A DNA stretch of 64,000 nt from Earliella scabrosa (GCA_022605405.1 JABYQQ010000002.1:744001-808000); one strand, 5' to 3'. Counted from the stretch's first letter, positions 9,424 to 22,192 are shown. Translations and numbers: made by a program. Notes: a model not told the origin generated them from the sequence alone.

Positions 9424-11425
9424 GCTCATCTCCCGCCGTCTCTACGCTGACCGCTCCCCCTACAGCTCTCGACGTACTCGTCCGCTGAGGTTTACACCTG
9501 CGCGCACAGCTCACCCGACGAGCATGAGCAAGACCCTCCGGCGACCAAGACTCTCAGCATTCAAGCCCTTCGCCCCCGCCACGACTCGTCCGCTGAGGTT
9601 CACACCTGCGCGCACACGCCCCGCTTCGTCTTCCCTCCCCGACTCCGAGCACCCGCGTTTGCGTGCGCCCACCTATCATCTCGCCCGTCCTCGGGCTACC
9701 CGATTCCCGAGCCCCCCTCGTGCGCGCTCATCTCCCGCCGTCTCTACGCTGACCGCTCCCCCTACAGCTCTCGACGCACTCGTCCGCTGAGGTTTACACC
9801 TGCGCGCACAGCTCACCCGACGAGCATGAGCAAGACCCTCCGGCCCCGCCACGACTCGTCCGCTGAGGTTTACACCTGCGCGCACAGCTCACCCGACGAG
9901 CATGAGCAAGACCCTCCGGCCCGCCACGACTCGTCCGCTGAGGTTTACACCTGCGCGCACACAGCTCACCCGACGATCCCTCAGCATTCAAGACCTTCGG
10001 CCCCGCCACGACTCGTCCGCTGAGGTTCACACCTGCGCGCACACGCCCCGCTCGCCCACCTTTCGTCTTCCCTCCCCGACTCCGAGCACCCGCGTTTGCG
10101 TGCGCCCACCTATCATCTCGCCCGTCCTCGGGCTACCCCACTCCCGAGCCCCCCTCGTGCGCGCTCATCTCCCGCCGTCTCTACGCTGACCGCTCCCCCT
10201 ACAGCTCTCGACGTACTCGTCCGCTGAGGTTTACACCTGCGCGCACACAGCTCACCCGACGATCCCTCAGCATTCAAGACCTTCGCCCCCGCCACGACTC
10301 GTCCGCTGAGGTTTACACCTGCGCGCACACCTCCCGAGCCCGCCTCGTGCGCGCTCATCTCCCGCCGTCTCTACGCTGACCGCTCCCCCTACAGCTCTCG
10401 ACATACTCGTCCGCTGAGGTTTACACCTGCGCGCACAGCTCACCCGACGAGCATGAGCAAGACCCTCCGGCGACCAAGACTCTCAGCATTCAAGCCCTTC
10501 GCCCCCGCCACGACTCGTCCGCTGAGGTTTACACCTGCGCGCACAGCTCACCCGACGAGCATGAGCAAGACCCTCCGGCCCGCCACGACTCGTCCGCTGA
10601 GGTTTACACCTGCGCGCACACAGCTCACCCGACGATCCCTCAGCATTCAAGACCTTCGGCCCCGCCACGACTCGTCCGCTGAGGTTCACACCTGCGCGCA
10701 CACAGCTCACCCGACGATCCCTCAGCATTCAAGCCCTTCGGCCCCGCCACGACTCGTCCGCTGAGGTTTACACCTGCGCGCACACGCCCCACTCGCCCAC
10801 CTTTCGTCTTCCCTCCCCGACTCCGAGCACCCGCGTTTGCGTGCGCCCACCTATCATCTCGCCCGTCCTCGGGCTACCCGATTCCCGAGCCCCCCTCGTG
10901 CGCGCTCATCTCCCGCCGTCTCTACGCTGACCGCTCCCCCTACAGCTCTCGACATACTCGTCCGCTGAGGTTTACACCTGCGCGCACAGCTCACCCGACG
11001 AGCATGAGCAAGACCCTCCGGCGACCAAGACTCTCAGCATTCAAGCCCTTTTCCCCCGCCACGACTCGTCCGCTGAGGATTACACCTGCGCGCACAGCTC
11101 ACCCGACGAGCATGAGCAAGACCCTCCGGCCCCGCCACGACTCGTCCGCTGAGGTTTACACCTGCGCGCACACAGCTCACCCGACGATCCCTCAGCATTC
11201 AAGACCTTCGGCCCCGCCACGACTCGTCCGCTGAGGTTTACACCTGCGCGCACACAGCTCACCCGACGATCCCTCAGCATTCAAGCCCTTCGGCCCTGCC
11301 ACGACTCGTCCGCTGAGGTTTACACCTGCGCGCACACAGCTCACCCGACGATCCCTCAGCATACAAGACCTTCGGCCCCGCCACGACTCGTCCGCTGAGG
11401 TTTACACCTGCGCGCACACGCCCCG
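9424..11425. repeat. Satellite-like tandem array 2
   Basis: It has the same anchor motif (GGTTTACACCTGCGCGCAC) and the same 204 bp-type module (CTCATCTCCCGCCGTCTC..CTCTCGACGTACTC) as array 1. It also contains shorter variants of about 60-70 bp that lack the CAAGACCCTCAGC part. Units share many substitutions specific to this array, for example CCGCTCCCCCTACAGCTC where array 1 has CCGCTTCCCCCACAGCTC. It is internally homogenised. No gene is called inside. Confidence 0.93.
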
Positions 11426-11429
11426 CTCG

Positions 11430-12890
11430 CCCACGTTTCGTCTTCCCTTCCCAAGACTCTCTTTCTGCCCTCAAACCTTCCTATCTGCACCATGCACACA
11501 TGTGTACTTGTATGTCTTCGACAAGTCTTCCTCCGAGTCCGCTGCGAATGCCTGGAGCGAACTCGCGAACCTGCAGGGCTTCCTTTATGGTGACTACACT
11601 CACAACCACTTCGCCGCATTCGACCTGACCTCCATCTCTGGGCTCAAGGTCCACTCTGGCTCGTCTCACGACGCAGTCAAACCTGCGCGCAAGACTCTGC
11701 ACCGGATCCTCTCTGACCTTACCGAGAGGCCTGACGTCAAACTCGCGATCGTCACTATTCCCTCCGCCCACCGACACAAGGGACATCAAGCGCACGTCAA
11801 GCGTCACCGCCCACAGTCTCATCTGCCATCGCCGATGCCGCGCCCCGCCGAGATTGACTCCATCTCAACGTGCTACTCGAGCGCAGAGACGTGCGGGAAC
11901 GCAACGAGTTCATATAGCGGACACAGCGCGTGTGAAGCAATGACAAGGATCGCAAGGAGCATTCGGGCCCCGGCAATGACGGAAGTTGATCGCGCACAGT
12001 ACGCTGCCGAGCACGCTCACCCGCGGCGTTGGCCACAGATGAAGGGGTGCGTTCGATAACACGGACTTTCGCTGCGACACTCTGAGATCGCTGCGGAGGG
12101 CACAGTCGCGCAGTGGGCGTTCAGGGACAGACAACGCTCTGTAACGGACCACCCGACCACCCAAGCTGCATTCGTTGCGCAGGAGAGTGCCGCGAAGCAG
12201 ACTGAGCCCAATCTCCACGACTAACCAGCTCAATCTGGTGCCGCGACAACAGGGCATTCCCCGGCTAACGGCACTTCGCCAGTTCCTCATGATGTTGCTG
12301 CTGCGCCTCATAGTGCAGACATACCCCCTTCCGCCTCCGCGAACGTGAGTGCGAACCCCTTCGACGACACCCACCTCCCGACGCCTGTGCTTCCGCCGAG
12401 GCCCGAGCCGACCGACACGGACCGCAATAGGCTTATGTACAAGGATGACTCAGGTCTGGAGAGAACTCGCGGTGGATTTGGACGACGAGGGACGAATGGA
12501 TGAGCTGCAGTGCGGTGCAGTCAGCTCAAACAAACTTGACGCGCACGACATTGACCGAAGACACGCACAAGAGCTAACATGAACAGTTTGCGTATTCCGT
12601 CAGTGCTCCTGCGATGAATCGGTCGCGCCGCGGACCTCCTCGGCGTGCGACGAGCGCAAACGCATCCACGCCGGCCAGCGACCCACACGAGAGCGCTACC
12701 GCCGCCGCTACGCGCTCTCGCCGCGCTCCCGCCGCCAGAGCTCCCAACAGAGTCGCATTGGCGTTCCTCCTACGAGGACACGAACTTGGCATCCCGCCGG
12801 CCCTTCCCTTGATCTCGACTGCAGCTTGGTGCAGAACATCGAGAGCTGTGACGCGCTTGCAGAGTCCACAGACCAATCAATATTCAATGC
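11430..12890. other. Unresolved region with possible coding pieces
   Basis: Plus-strand open stretches occur at 11502-12059 (ending in low-complexity sequence) and 12614-12907 (Ala/Arg/Pro-rich). They have no recognised family and no consistent exon chain. A piece starting YVFDKSSSESAANAWSEL looks coding-like but cannot be connected. I would not rely on a gene model here. Confidence 0.3.
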
Positions 12891-12893
12891 CTG

Positions 12894-13985
12894 GCTGTGT
12901 GCTCTGACGAAGTCTGGGGAAGCGTGACGGGTTCGAGCTCGCGGATGAAGGCCTTGTAGCCTCCGGGCAGATCGCTGTAGGTTACCTGGACATGATCATC
13001 CGTTATAAGTAGTGCGCATGGATGAGTCGTAGACGACACCAGAGGCTCACCGTGGACGTGAGCCGTCTGTTCTCAGGGACTGCGATCTGCGGGAGATCCT
13101 TGTACTCGGGGTCAGCCTTGTTTGATCTATAGAGGTACGAGGGCAAGAGCAGTACCTTGACGATTATGGGCCGAGTCGACTTGCTGCTGTCTGCGTCTTT
13201 GTTCCGCATCGTGGCGGAGGTGATGGAGGATCGTCCAGTATTCAGATGCTGGGAGGACCCGCGATTGTATTCGCTCGACGGGGGTGACATTTGTGGTTGG
13301 CTGCGGTAAGAAGACTTGAGCCTCAAAGCTGGTGGTGCAAGACTGAGGAGGTGCGGTGGGCTGAGGTGCTGCTGAGGGGAGGCCACCTCGTGGACTGAGA
13401 CACGTTGGTGACCGATGATATGCCCCGTGGGATCAATGCCAACAATCGCTTCTTGCCGACAAGTTTTATCGGAATGGAACCTCACGCGATATCATGAGCT
13501 TGAATAAGATAAGTAAACGAGAGCGACGGTCGCACAGGTAGAAACATAGAGTAGGCATGGTACAGCGGGATAGAATGGGACCCGAATGCTTATGCAGTAC
13601 TACTTGCCCTCCTTTTTGAGAACGCTATGTGAGCCCCTGTGGATGACCTCGAGCGGAACAGACTCACAGATCGCGGTAACGACGAAAGCTCGCTTCTTCT
13701 CCCGACCTCTATAAGTCCGGACTGTGTCCTTCGTCACCCACCGAGGTTCGTGATTGTGGAGAATGTACAAGACGTAATCAGGCATGTATGGGTGCGGGTG
13801 GAGGGCGTCGACGGGTACCCAAGCCTGTGAACAATCGCGCAACCATAGCTGCATTGTGCCATCGGAGACGAGATGGACGTAAAGGTCACCGAACCGAGGA
13901 TAGGAAACTGCGTGTGGCTCTTGCAGAGTGTCGCCGCCCGCAGATCCATACCAAACGGTCTTCTCGCGTGATTTTCGGATGCTAC
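12894..13985 (-). CDS. Hypothetical protein, two-copy family member A
   Basis: The conserved part (about 13665-13975) begins EKTVWYGS, passes FGDLYVHLVSDG and LHPHPYMPDYVLYIL and ends EPRWVTKDTVRTYRGREKK. The copy at 43.3 kb on the other strand has the same order: EKTVWYYS, YGNLYVHTTAN, LHPHPFIPGYVLHRL, GEPRWIKR, YEGRVKK. Both are followed at a similar place by a GTGAGT donor, which supports a real exon. Downstream exons are tentative: one with VKVLLLPSYLYRSNKADPEY, and a last one reading VTYSDLPGGYKAFIRELEP to a stop at 12894. The 5' end is unresolved, and Pro/Ser-rich frames extend to about 14240. Function unknown. Confidence 0.5.
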
Positions 13986-14239
13986 GTTCATGCCTTGTAA
14001 CAACGGCACTTCCACTGTTGCACGTAGAAACACGTCAGCGGGACACATGGGAACAAGGAAACACGGCAACCGGGCAGACCTTGGGGGCGGCAGAGGAAGG
14101 GAACGAGAAAGAGTCGGGGCGATGTTACGCCGGGAATTTTGAGGAACGTCTTGTACCGAGGGAAGCGAATCCGATTGGGGCAACGGAGCGGGACTGTCAT
14201 CATGACCGTCAGAGGGTACAGGTGAAATCGACGAGGCAT

Positions 14240-15690
14240 TGGGGGTGGCAGCCTCGGCTTGGTTCGTTAGGCAAACAGCATCCGGCTGAGAGCGCTGTCC
14301 CTATCCTCATGAGGCCTCCTCGTAGATGTGACCAGTACGGGAACTGAAATTGAAGCTTACCTCGCTCTCAGCATCTACGCCCAGTTTAAGCGGCGCCATG
14401 ACTTGCGGGAAGCTCGAAACTGGTTCCGCGACGGAGCTGCAGAAATGCATCAGTGTTCTGTAAGACCGCCCGCCGTGATGAGGGACTACAAGACCTTCTC
14501 GCCGCGCGCTGTTGCTGGCGCAGGTGGCGATAGCGAGAGAACACTGATGACGGGTTGAACGCAGTACCGGCATCGCTTGAGAGAAGACAAGGAGGAAAGG
14601 AGGGATGCCTGACGCAGATGGTGACTGGAGTATCGGGCTCGATCATGTCGCCCCAGACAATCTAAGGGTCGATGGCTGAGTGGCAAGATTGACAATAGCT
14701 TCACTTGAGAACGTCTAGTGCTGCCAGCTGTCCAGAGGGGTCACAACGGAGAAGGTGCATGGCTCGATCATCGAAAGTGAGGTGGAAGTTGAACGAAGGT
14801 CCCATGCGATGCGACTGCGCAATCAGCCGATCGGCCGAGCGCTTTTGATCGGCTAGCGTACAACCCGCCGCCCGGGCGGCTTCGGAGATGTCACGCGAAA
14901 TCCCATGCAGTGTGCACCTGTGCACAATTGGACGGCACTGGAAGGGGAGGATGAAGGGTGCATCAGAGCTATTGAGTGCATCAGATCTGGGGCGAAGAAG
15001 GTTGATCTATGTTTGACTTTTTTACACGTAGACGGTAGGGGGAGCGTCGCACGATTCGAAATCGCAGGCGGCAGCGGCGAGAGCCTCGGATCCGTCTTGT
15101 TCGGCGGCACTTATCTCCTCTGGAGGAACAGACGCGCGACCTGCTCTAGCACCACCTGGTTGTGACCTATGCGGAGACTATGTGCGCAGTGCTGTACTCA
15201 CCAACACTCACTCGCGAATCGACAGGTATCATCTGTTTCGTCTGGGGCACCCGTATCTCGGGACCGGCACAAAGCACATCGGGAAAGCTTGAGCTTGTAC
15301 ACCTTCTTGACAGCAGCTTGCGCTTCTGCGCAAGCTGCTACTTGACGATACACAGTCGACATGGATACATGAAGGTCGAGACAAGGTCGCGTATGATAAA
15401 ACTTGAAGACGATAAACGCCCGCTACGGTGGCGGCCCGCATACAACCGCCCGCGCTTACTCCTCTCGCTCTCCAACAAGAAGTTCCATCCAGCGAGTAGG
15501 TTTATCTCATGTCTCACATGCCTCCTCTCAGCGCTCTCCGAACTTCTCTCTGTCGTCGCGCTACTACACTTAGCTGCTCCCAACTCCCTTGACCATGCTC
15601 GTCCCGCTATACAGCTCATCAAGGCCCTCACACCTTTCGATCATCCGTGCGGCTCTACGTCGAGGCCCTATCTTACATCCTACCGGGGTG
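14240..15690. other. Unresolved region
   Basis: Minus-strand pieces such as FNFHLTFDDRAMHLLRCDPSG (14.7-14.9 kb) look coding-like, but no closed exon model emerges. A plus-strand frame at 15162-15740 has no recognisable domain. This stretch lies downstream of the dead gag on its strand and might contain decayed retroelement sequence, but I saw no reverse transcriptase motif. Confidence 0.3.
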
Positions 15691-15694
15691 GGCG

Positions 15695-17142
15695 TCATGA
15701 CGCCGAAGTAGGTCTCGCTGCAATATGTTGGAGCACATAGGCTCTGACCCGCTGCATCGTGCTAGCAAGCTGGCGCAATGACTCAGCAGAGTCCAGGGGT
15801 ACGCTTCCCAGCTCGACATTATACGCGCTGAATCCCGGGGGCTTGCCCCGTCGATCTGACTTCACAGTGGTTGCAGACGGGCACCTGGGAGCCATGTGGC
15901 CAGTCTCCTTACACAGGAAGCACTTGCCCGTGTCCATGAGCTCCTTCCGTTCTCGGTCACTCAGCTTTGCCCGAGTGCGGTTAGTGGACTGACTTGCAGA
16001 CTGCGGAGGTCGTTGCGACGAGGATGGAGCTGAAGGCTTGGAGCCTCCAGCTCCATGGGATGCCGTTCGGCTGTCATTACGGTTCGCCTTCGTCCTGCCA
16101 TGATGGGCTCGGGTGCTCCCCGTCGCAGGGTCAGCGGAGACATGAGGAAGTGTCGACTTCTTCGACAACGATTTGCGGCAACTCTTGCCGCACGTCGAGT
16201 GAGAGGACTCCTCGGTCTATCGATGCAAGTCAGCAACCTCTCGCTGCAGAGCAGGCTGAGCAGCCAGCTGCTCGCTAACATCCTCCTGCTTGAGAGGTGG
16301 TACCGAGTAGGTGGAAGCCGCTCCCAGAGCCGGTTCTTGCGGGCTCTGGTTCTCAAGCGGAGCAGACTGGGACTGAGCCTTGTGGGCTTGCCAGTATGCG
16401 AGCATCTCACGCTGCTCGTCGCTGTCGTAGTCATCCAGTATATTCTCTCGTAGACTACGAGCCGTAGCGTACATGTTGAACTCCCGACGCTGAGTGTCGG
16501 CGTCCAGCTCGTCGTGAGGGATGCCAGACCTGCCCCAGTTGCGGGCATCAACGGTCTTTCCTTTGTCCCAACCCGAGGGACCCTCACCATGGGAGCTCGT
16601 GCTGTCAGAGCGCGGGTCGTCCAGCACGACCTTCATCCTGCGCTCGATGAGCTGTCATTCCGCGGAAGCGAGGTGAGCTTCAGCAGTCTTGATGACGTTC
16701 TGCTGAACTGGCGTCAGAGCCGGATCGTCCTGCGCAGTGACGGCTTCCGGTGCGAGGGTAGCGAACCCACGCTACGAGCACGACGGCGACGCTGGACCTC
16801 GATCCAGGGGCCATGCTCGTCCTCATCGGTGACCTCTTCGACGGTCGCGCGATGCTTGCGGTTGTTGGAGACGTTGGTGGGGCACTCCGCGGCAGGAGTG
16901 GGGAGAACAGCCGCCGAAGTGGTCTCCTGCGCCACACTGGGGGTGGGCGAGGGCAGACTTGAGGAGACGTCCTGGCTGTACGAGACACCAGGGCGCCGCT
17001 CGGACCCGGAGTGAGGACCTCCGGTGTTGGACTCGACGTCCGAGCCTCCTCCCGCAGCGTTAACAGGGGAAGGAGACCCATGAGAGGGAGTACTTAAGGT
17101 GAGCACCGGGCTCACCAGGGGGTACGACTTGGGCAGGGTCAT
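15695..17142 (-). pseudogene. LTR-retrotransposon gag relic
   Basis: The minus-strand frame starts MTLPKSYPLVSPVLTLST at 17142. A capsid-like part includes ARNWGRSGIPHDELD and LRENILDDYDSDEQREML. The C-terminal part has a CX2CX4HX4C zinc knuckle (CFLCKETGHMAPRC) as in retroviral-type nucleocapsid. The frame is broken: a frame change near 16714-16740, an in-frame TGA near 16637 and an in-frame TAG at 16217. No protease, reverse transcriptase or integrase follows in the next 1.5 kb. Family level is inferred from the zinc knuckle and overall gag character; Ty3/gypsy is likely but unproven. It is not related to the copia element at 49-55 kb at any motif I can see. Confidence 0.72.
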
Positions 17143-17340
17143 CTTCCTGAGCCCTCGGGGACGATGCGGCGCGAGCGCGCCGTAAGTTGTAGTGAGACGC
17201 GTACGGCATGGACGACATCCAACGGTATCTAGAGTGTTTTTCTGGTTAGTAGGAGATAGAGAGACAAGGGACGTACTGGTATATCCGCCGAATGGAAGTC
17301 CGAGTTGATCAGACTCGAAGGGATCCGGCCGACGGGCTGG

Positions 17341-17401
17341 AAGAGAGAGAGAGAGGGAGAGAGAGAGAGAGAGACGAGGGAGACGACGAGAGAGGAGAGA
17401 G
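17341..17401. repeat. GA-rich simple repeat
   Basis: Runs of GAGAGAGA and GAGACGAGG lie upstream of the gag relic on its strand. The plus-strand frame across it (ERERGRERERDEGDD) is low complexity and not called. Confidence 0.85.
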
Positions 17402-17566
17402 AGTCGGTAGACTGTTGGAGATAGAGCGACTAGCTGTCAAAAATATGTCAGACTCGCGTCCTCAAAGAGGAAGGTGGTCCGACACGAGGGGGAGAGGTTC
17501 ACACGAGGATAGACAGGGTATGAGTCGGGTCTCGTTGGAACGCTACTGACTGGTACATTGTCAGGG

Positions 17567-17575
17567 CTTTATATA
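17567..17575 (-). promoter_or_regulatory. TATA box upstream of gag relic
   Basis: TATATAAAG on the minus strand lies 425 bp upstream of the gag ATG, as expected for a promoter in a former 5' LTR. No matching second LTR was found, so the LTR assignment is inference. Confidence 0.35.
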
Positions 17576-18197
17576 CGAATGGGAGAGATCTTGTCAAGGA
17601 GTGTGGTGTACTTATCAGATGTAAGTAGGTCGGGCGAGGAGATGGGAGATGAGATGCACGTAGGGACAGACTGGGGTGATGGGGATACGGAAATGGTAGT
17701 CCGAGTCGGGCGCCGGCGCGCTCGTTACATACGGCCTCCAGACACAGCGACGAGCTCTAGGTAGTTATGCGGGTCCCGTGTGTCGTGAAAGGCGCTAGGA
17801 AGGATGCGGGCGGTCATTGACGTCCTCATTGCACTCGTGATAAGTGCCTCCGTCTCCAAGCTGGAGATAGCGTATGGAAGTTGTCACAGAGGTCCCCACG
17901 ATGGTAGTCAGAGGAGCGTCAAATAAAGGTCGTTTCTACATATGCAGTGGGGAATGGCAGATGGACTCAACAATGGGCATGACTCCTAAGCGGTCATCGC
18001 AAGTCTCCGCTTTGCTCGTCAGCTATACATATAATGGTGGAAGTTGTTCCGAAGTCTTGGCTTCGGTTGGCCGGAAAAGGTCGCCATTCGATGGCTGCAG
18101 CGTGCATGGGGTCTCAGCTGGAGGCACGCTCACAATGCGAGACGACAAGAGAAGGTCGGATCTAACTACGAGAACTTTCGGTTGGAGGTTGGCATGA

Positions 18198-21100
18198 TTA
18201 CCAGCGCCTGCGGCGGTCACTGTTCTGACCTTGATACGGACCATAATCCGGGAAAGGTCTTCCACCAGCTGCACAACGTGAATGAGTAAGCAAAGGAACA
18301 CGGGACAGAGGAAGGAACGCACAGCGCGGAGGAGGGGGCGGTGAGCGAGGTCTTACAGAAGACCTGGAAGGGATCACGGCATTTCGGAATAGCTGCATGA
18401 GATCGTCGATACGGAAGACGGGACCTGCAAAGCATGCAAGCAGATGGCCAGCACTGAGTTCACATTGCACATTGCGTCAATGGGAGGCACACACCATCAA
18501 ACGTGTTCGCAGCAGGAATTGTAGCGATGAAGTCTGAGATGACGTTCGGCAGCTGCGCGCCCTTGTCTTCGCGCTCATCCTTGAGCCGCCGCGAGGCGTC
18601 GCGTTCTCGCTCCCACACCGGCGAGCCATGGCGCCGGTACGACGGGCCATCCCTCTTGTCGTGGTCGCGGCCTCTGGGCGGACTGCCAGGCCGAGCACGC
18701 TTCGAGGGGTAGTCGCGGCTCTCATCACGCCGGGAGTGGTCAGGCGAGGACGCTCTCTTGGACGACGAGCTTTGGCTCTGCGACAACGTCTTCGCAGATT
18801 CAGACACAATCGATTGCACTGTGTCGGTCCGAGTCAGGAGCCCGCTGCACGAGTGGAGCACAAAGCCGAGATCACGCGTGGCGATGGAGTCGATGTTCAT
18901 ATACTTGTGTCTTTCCGCGAAGCGCTTGATTGGAGGATCTGCAGAGAGAGCGTCAGCGGCGGTCGGCAAATCGATCTGAACAGGAAGGGGAGGGGGTTGG
19001 TGAGACGTCTGGGTGCGGTACATACCATTTGGATAGACGTCGGCCATGCGCTTCTCGAGGTTTTGTGCAGTCGCAAGGTCGCCATAGTGGTACTCGTACC
19101 GAGCCCAGCGGTCCCACAGCTGACGAGCTTTGTCAGGCCGGAACGTACCAATCACACGCTCAAACAGTGCTCTCGCGTCTACACCAAAGCCGCACAGGTC
19201 AGCCCGTGCAACCTAGCAGAGGAAACGACGCACTGTTCTCATCGTTGATGGAGATGAGGAAGTTGAGGTATCGAAGCACGTATTCGACCTCGTCGCCGAA
19301 CAGCGTCATACCCTTCTCGAAGATCCTGCTGGCTACCTGGACATCCTTCTTACCACAGTGGTACTCCATGAGAGCTATGCACACCGCAAGCGTCAAGGAA
19401 TCTCGCGAGACCACGTCTGGACGATAAGGACGCACCCTCAGCTTGGTAGACCTCCCAAGGAGTCAGACGGTCTCTTCGTGCCTTGCCGAACAGAGTGCGA
19501 GCGGACTGGAGGCCCTCAGCACGACGAGCGAAACGTATGTACACTATCCACACGTTCCCATAGTCGGTGCGCTTGTCAGTCAGTTCCTTGTTCTTCGGGG
19601 GTCTGACATCCGTAAACTGCGTGTTGAGCAACGTATTCTGCGACTGCACGCCAGCCGGGGTCACGACCATAGCTTGATTGTCCTTCGGCGATCCCTGTTG
19701 CGAGTCGATCGAGCCCGATGCTGAGTTCGCAGAGTTCACCTTGGCCTCGAGCGCTTCGAGATCCTTGCTCAGGATCTTCAGAAACTTGTCGAACACAGCG
19801 TGTACCTCTGCGAAGTTCCCGTGACGCTCCAACTCCTCAGCATACGCATAGTTCAACACGAAGCTGAGGGGATTGTCAGCTGCAAAGCGACGTGTATCCA
19901 TGGGTGGGCCGCTCGCCTTGCTGGATTCGCCTCGATACCCGCCTTGAGTAATGCTAGCGCTTCTTCAGTCTTCCCAATGCTGCTAGTCCAAACGTACGCC
20001 ATGTACCTATCCACATATCGAAGACGTGAGATATGCAAAACCGATAAAATACACACCAGATATCGGAGTAGTACCGCATCCTCACACAGGCGTTCTTGTA
20101 CACACCCTGTACGCGCTGAATGAAGGTGTTACGGTTCGAGTCCTCGATCTCAAGCGGGTTGCTCTCCTCCCACTTCAGATACTGCCGCCAGCGTGAGATT
20201 AGTGCCTTGTCGCCCTGATTGAACGTCGGCGGGCGCGGGAGCCAAATCGCAGGCGGATTGCCCTTTGTCGAACTTGGCGCATACAACACGGAAAGATGTT
20301 CTTGCAGATGCTTAAGGACGCTGCGCGCCTGCATGTGGTTCTCTTGTAAATCGGAGATGAACTTTTCCGCCTAGGAGGTCAATGACACGGAGCGATGACG
20401 TAGAGAGATGCATGATGGAGGGGGCCACATACAGTGATTTTGTCTAGCTTGTTCTCGAATTCCTGGTATTCCTCCCAGAGTCGTTTGACGTTCTCCAAAG
20501 GAATCTGAACTGCCTGCTGGTATGCTTGTCGTATCGCAACCATCTTCTGCTGCTCGTCCCAAGGCGAGGGGGCCTGATGCGTCATGTAAGTATCCAAACA
20601 ATGAACATGTCATACCAGAAAAAGATCGGAGGTTCTCGCACCCGATCTCGGGCATACGCGTTGTGGAGAAGGACGAGATGATATACATTTTACATAGCAA
20701 TACAATTGTAGCGAGTAAAGCTAAAGCGTCGCAAGCAAAGGGGTTAGTGCAACCAGAGTTCAACGACTCGACATCACGCGAATTCATCGCCAGTATCCAA
20801 TACCATAACCCAAGGGCCACGTCAGAACAAGCCTGGCATAGCCCTCGTGTATGCCGCGAATTGCGGCCTGGGGACAGTAGCCACGACTTGAACATGGGTC
20901 CAGTCAAGCGCGCCGTGATCAATATTCAGGTGATCGAGTCCGAGCGAGCGAGCGAGCGCAGGATCATGGTGCACGGCCAACGACAGCCACGATGAGAACG
21001 CGGATAAGAGAGAAGCGGAAACGAGGTCCCGGGAGCAAAGCGCGCTGGAGGAGCACTCTGACGAACGTTGCGTACCTCTCCAGCTTTGAGATGGTTGATG

Positions 21101-21821
21101 AACTCTTGCCATATCTCATAGCTATCCTTGTCTTGACCTGCGTTTTCGAGTGAAAACTGGTAACATTGTTGTACGACTTCACGCTCGCGCTTGATTCTCC
21201 TGATGAGCGCATTCATTGAGCGTAGTGTCGGGCTTGCGGACATGATATCTACGTACCGGATATATCCCAAGTAAACCTTGAACACTTCAACAGATGAAGC
21301 AGACTTCGCCAAGAATCTCTCGAATAACGCCTCAGCGTGGGGGTAATGCGCAGGATCGTCGAGGAAATGGTTGAGGTACGCGATATGCACAGAAGGCTAC
21401 AACGTCGGTTAGATGGCCAGCTCAGAGGGAGTGCAAACAGTATGCTGACAACGTTGGGATAGACTTCGAGCATGCCTTCATAAGTCTTCTTGATCTTCCC
21501 AAGGTCGCGAGAAGCCTCCGCAAGTTCAACCAAGTTCAACCATCTGTCTGCATCAACGGGCTTTTCACGCAATTGCGCACGCAGTTGGTCCCATTCTGAC
21601 AGCGGTGGAGGCGTTGACTCTTGCGTTGTGACGATTTCCTGGGTCTCTTGAGCGGTCGATTGGGTTGGAGTAGGGAAAGCAGGCGTCGTGGCGGAAGGCG
21701 GGGTCGACTCTTGCAGCTTGCGCAGCGTGTTCAAAAGGTCTTCGAAAAGCTGACTCTTGTCGTCTTCATTGTGGCCGTTCACAGGAGGGTCCATGGGTTC
21801 AAGGAGAGAAGGTTCAGACAT
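18198..21821 (-). CDS. RNA14: mRNA 3'-end-processing protein Rna14 / CstF-77
   Basis: Scaffold of cleavage factor IA/CstF in nuclear pre-mRNA cleavage and polyadenylation; it binds Rna15/CstF-64. My ten-exon model has exons at 21821-21450, 21396-21076, 20573-20433, 20370-20057, 20006-19939, 19879-19436, 19374-19234, 19178-19026, 18938-18495 and 18424-18198. It keeps frame throughout and gives 874 aa. HAT-repeat signatures run through it: WLNLVELAEASRDLGKIKKTY, RLWEEYQEFENKLDKIT, ISRWRQYLKWEESNPLE, ALMEYHCGKKDVQVASRIF and LWDRWARYEYHYGDLATAQ. The C terminus has the linker PPIKRFAERHKY, an RS/DR-rich stretch, and the conserved PVFRIDDLMQLFRNAVIP that precedes a DYGPYQ-type end. Introns are 50-87 bp except one of 502 bp (20574-21075). 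The exon 5/6 junction is the least certain. The start is the first ATG before a Ser/Thr/Pro-rich N terminus typical of fungal members. Confidence 0.9.
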
Positions 21822-22192
21822 TCTGATGATGACGATGGTGACAGAGAAACACGCAAGCTGCGCGCAAGTCATCTTCTCTTGTTTGTCGCTGCTTGTGCCG
21901 GCGCTCCGACAGACGCGCTCGACGCGACGCGACTTGTCCCTCCTCGGAGTCCTCCGCCCCGTCCGTCCGACATCCTCGCCCTCGCCCCTAATGTACATCA
22001 AAGCGATGAACGACATGCACCACACATCGAAACCGCTGCATGCGAAGGAGAGGCGGCCCGGGTCCATAAATCCTACGCCAAGTATGCGCTACGGACATGA
22101 GCATGTAGCAGCCAATACATTAATTCAGTTCAATACACGACCATTCCATACACGAAGATTCAACGGCACCGCACGCCCCCCAGTCCGATGTA

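Noticed and set aside
20522..20995. Plus-strand frame inside the long Rna14 intron
   Set aside because: No domain, no start context, and it extends over the exon 3 antisense; more likely chance. The long intron itself is kept as a finding.
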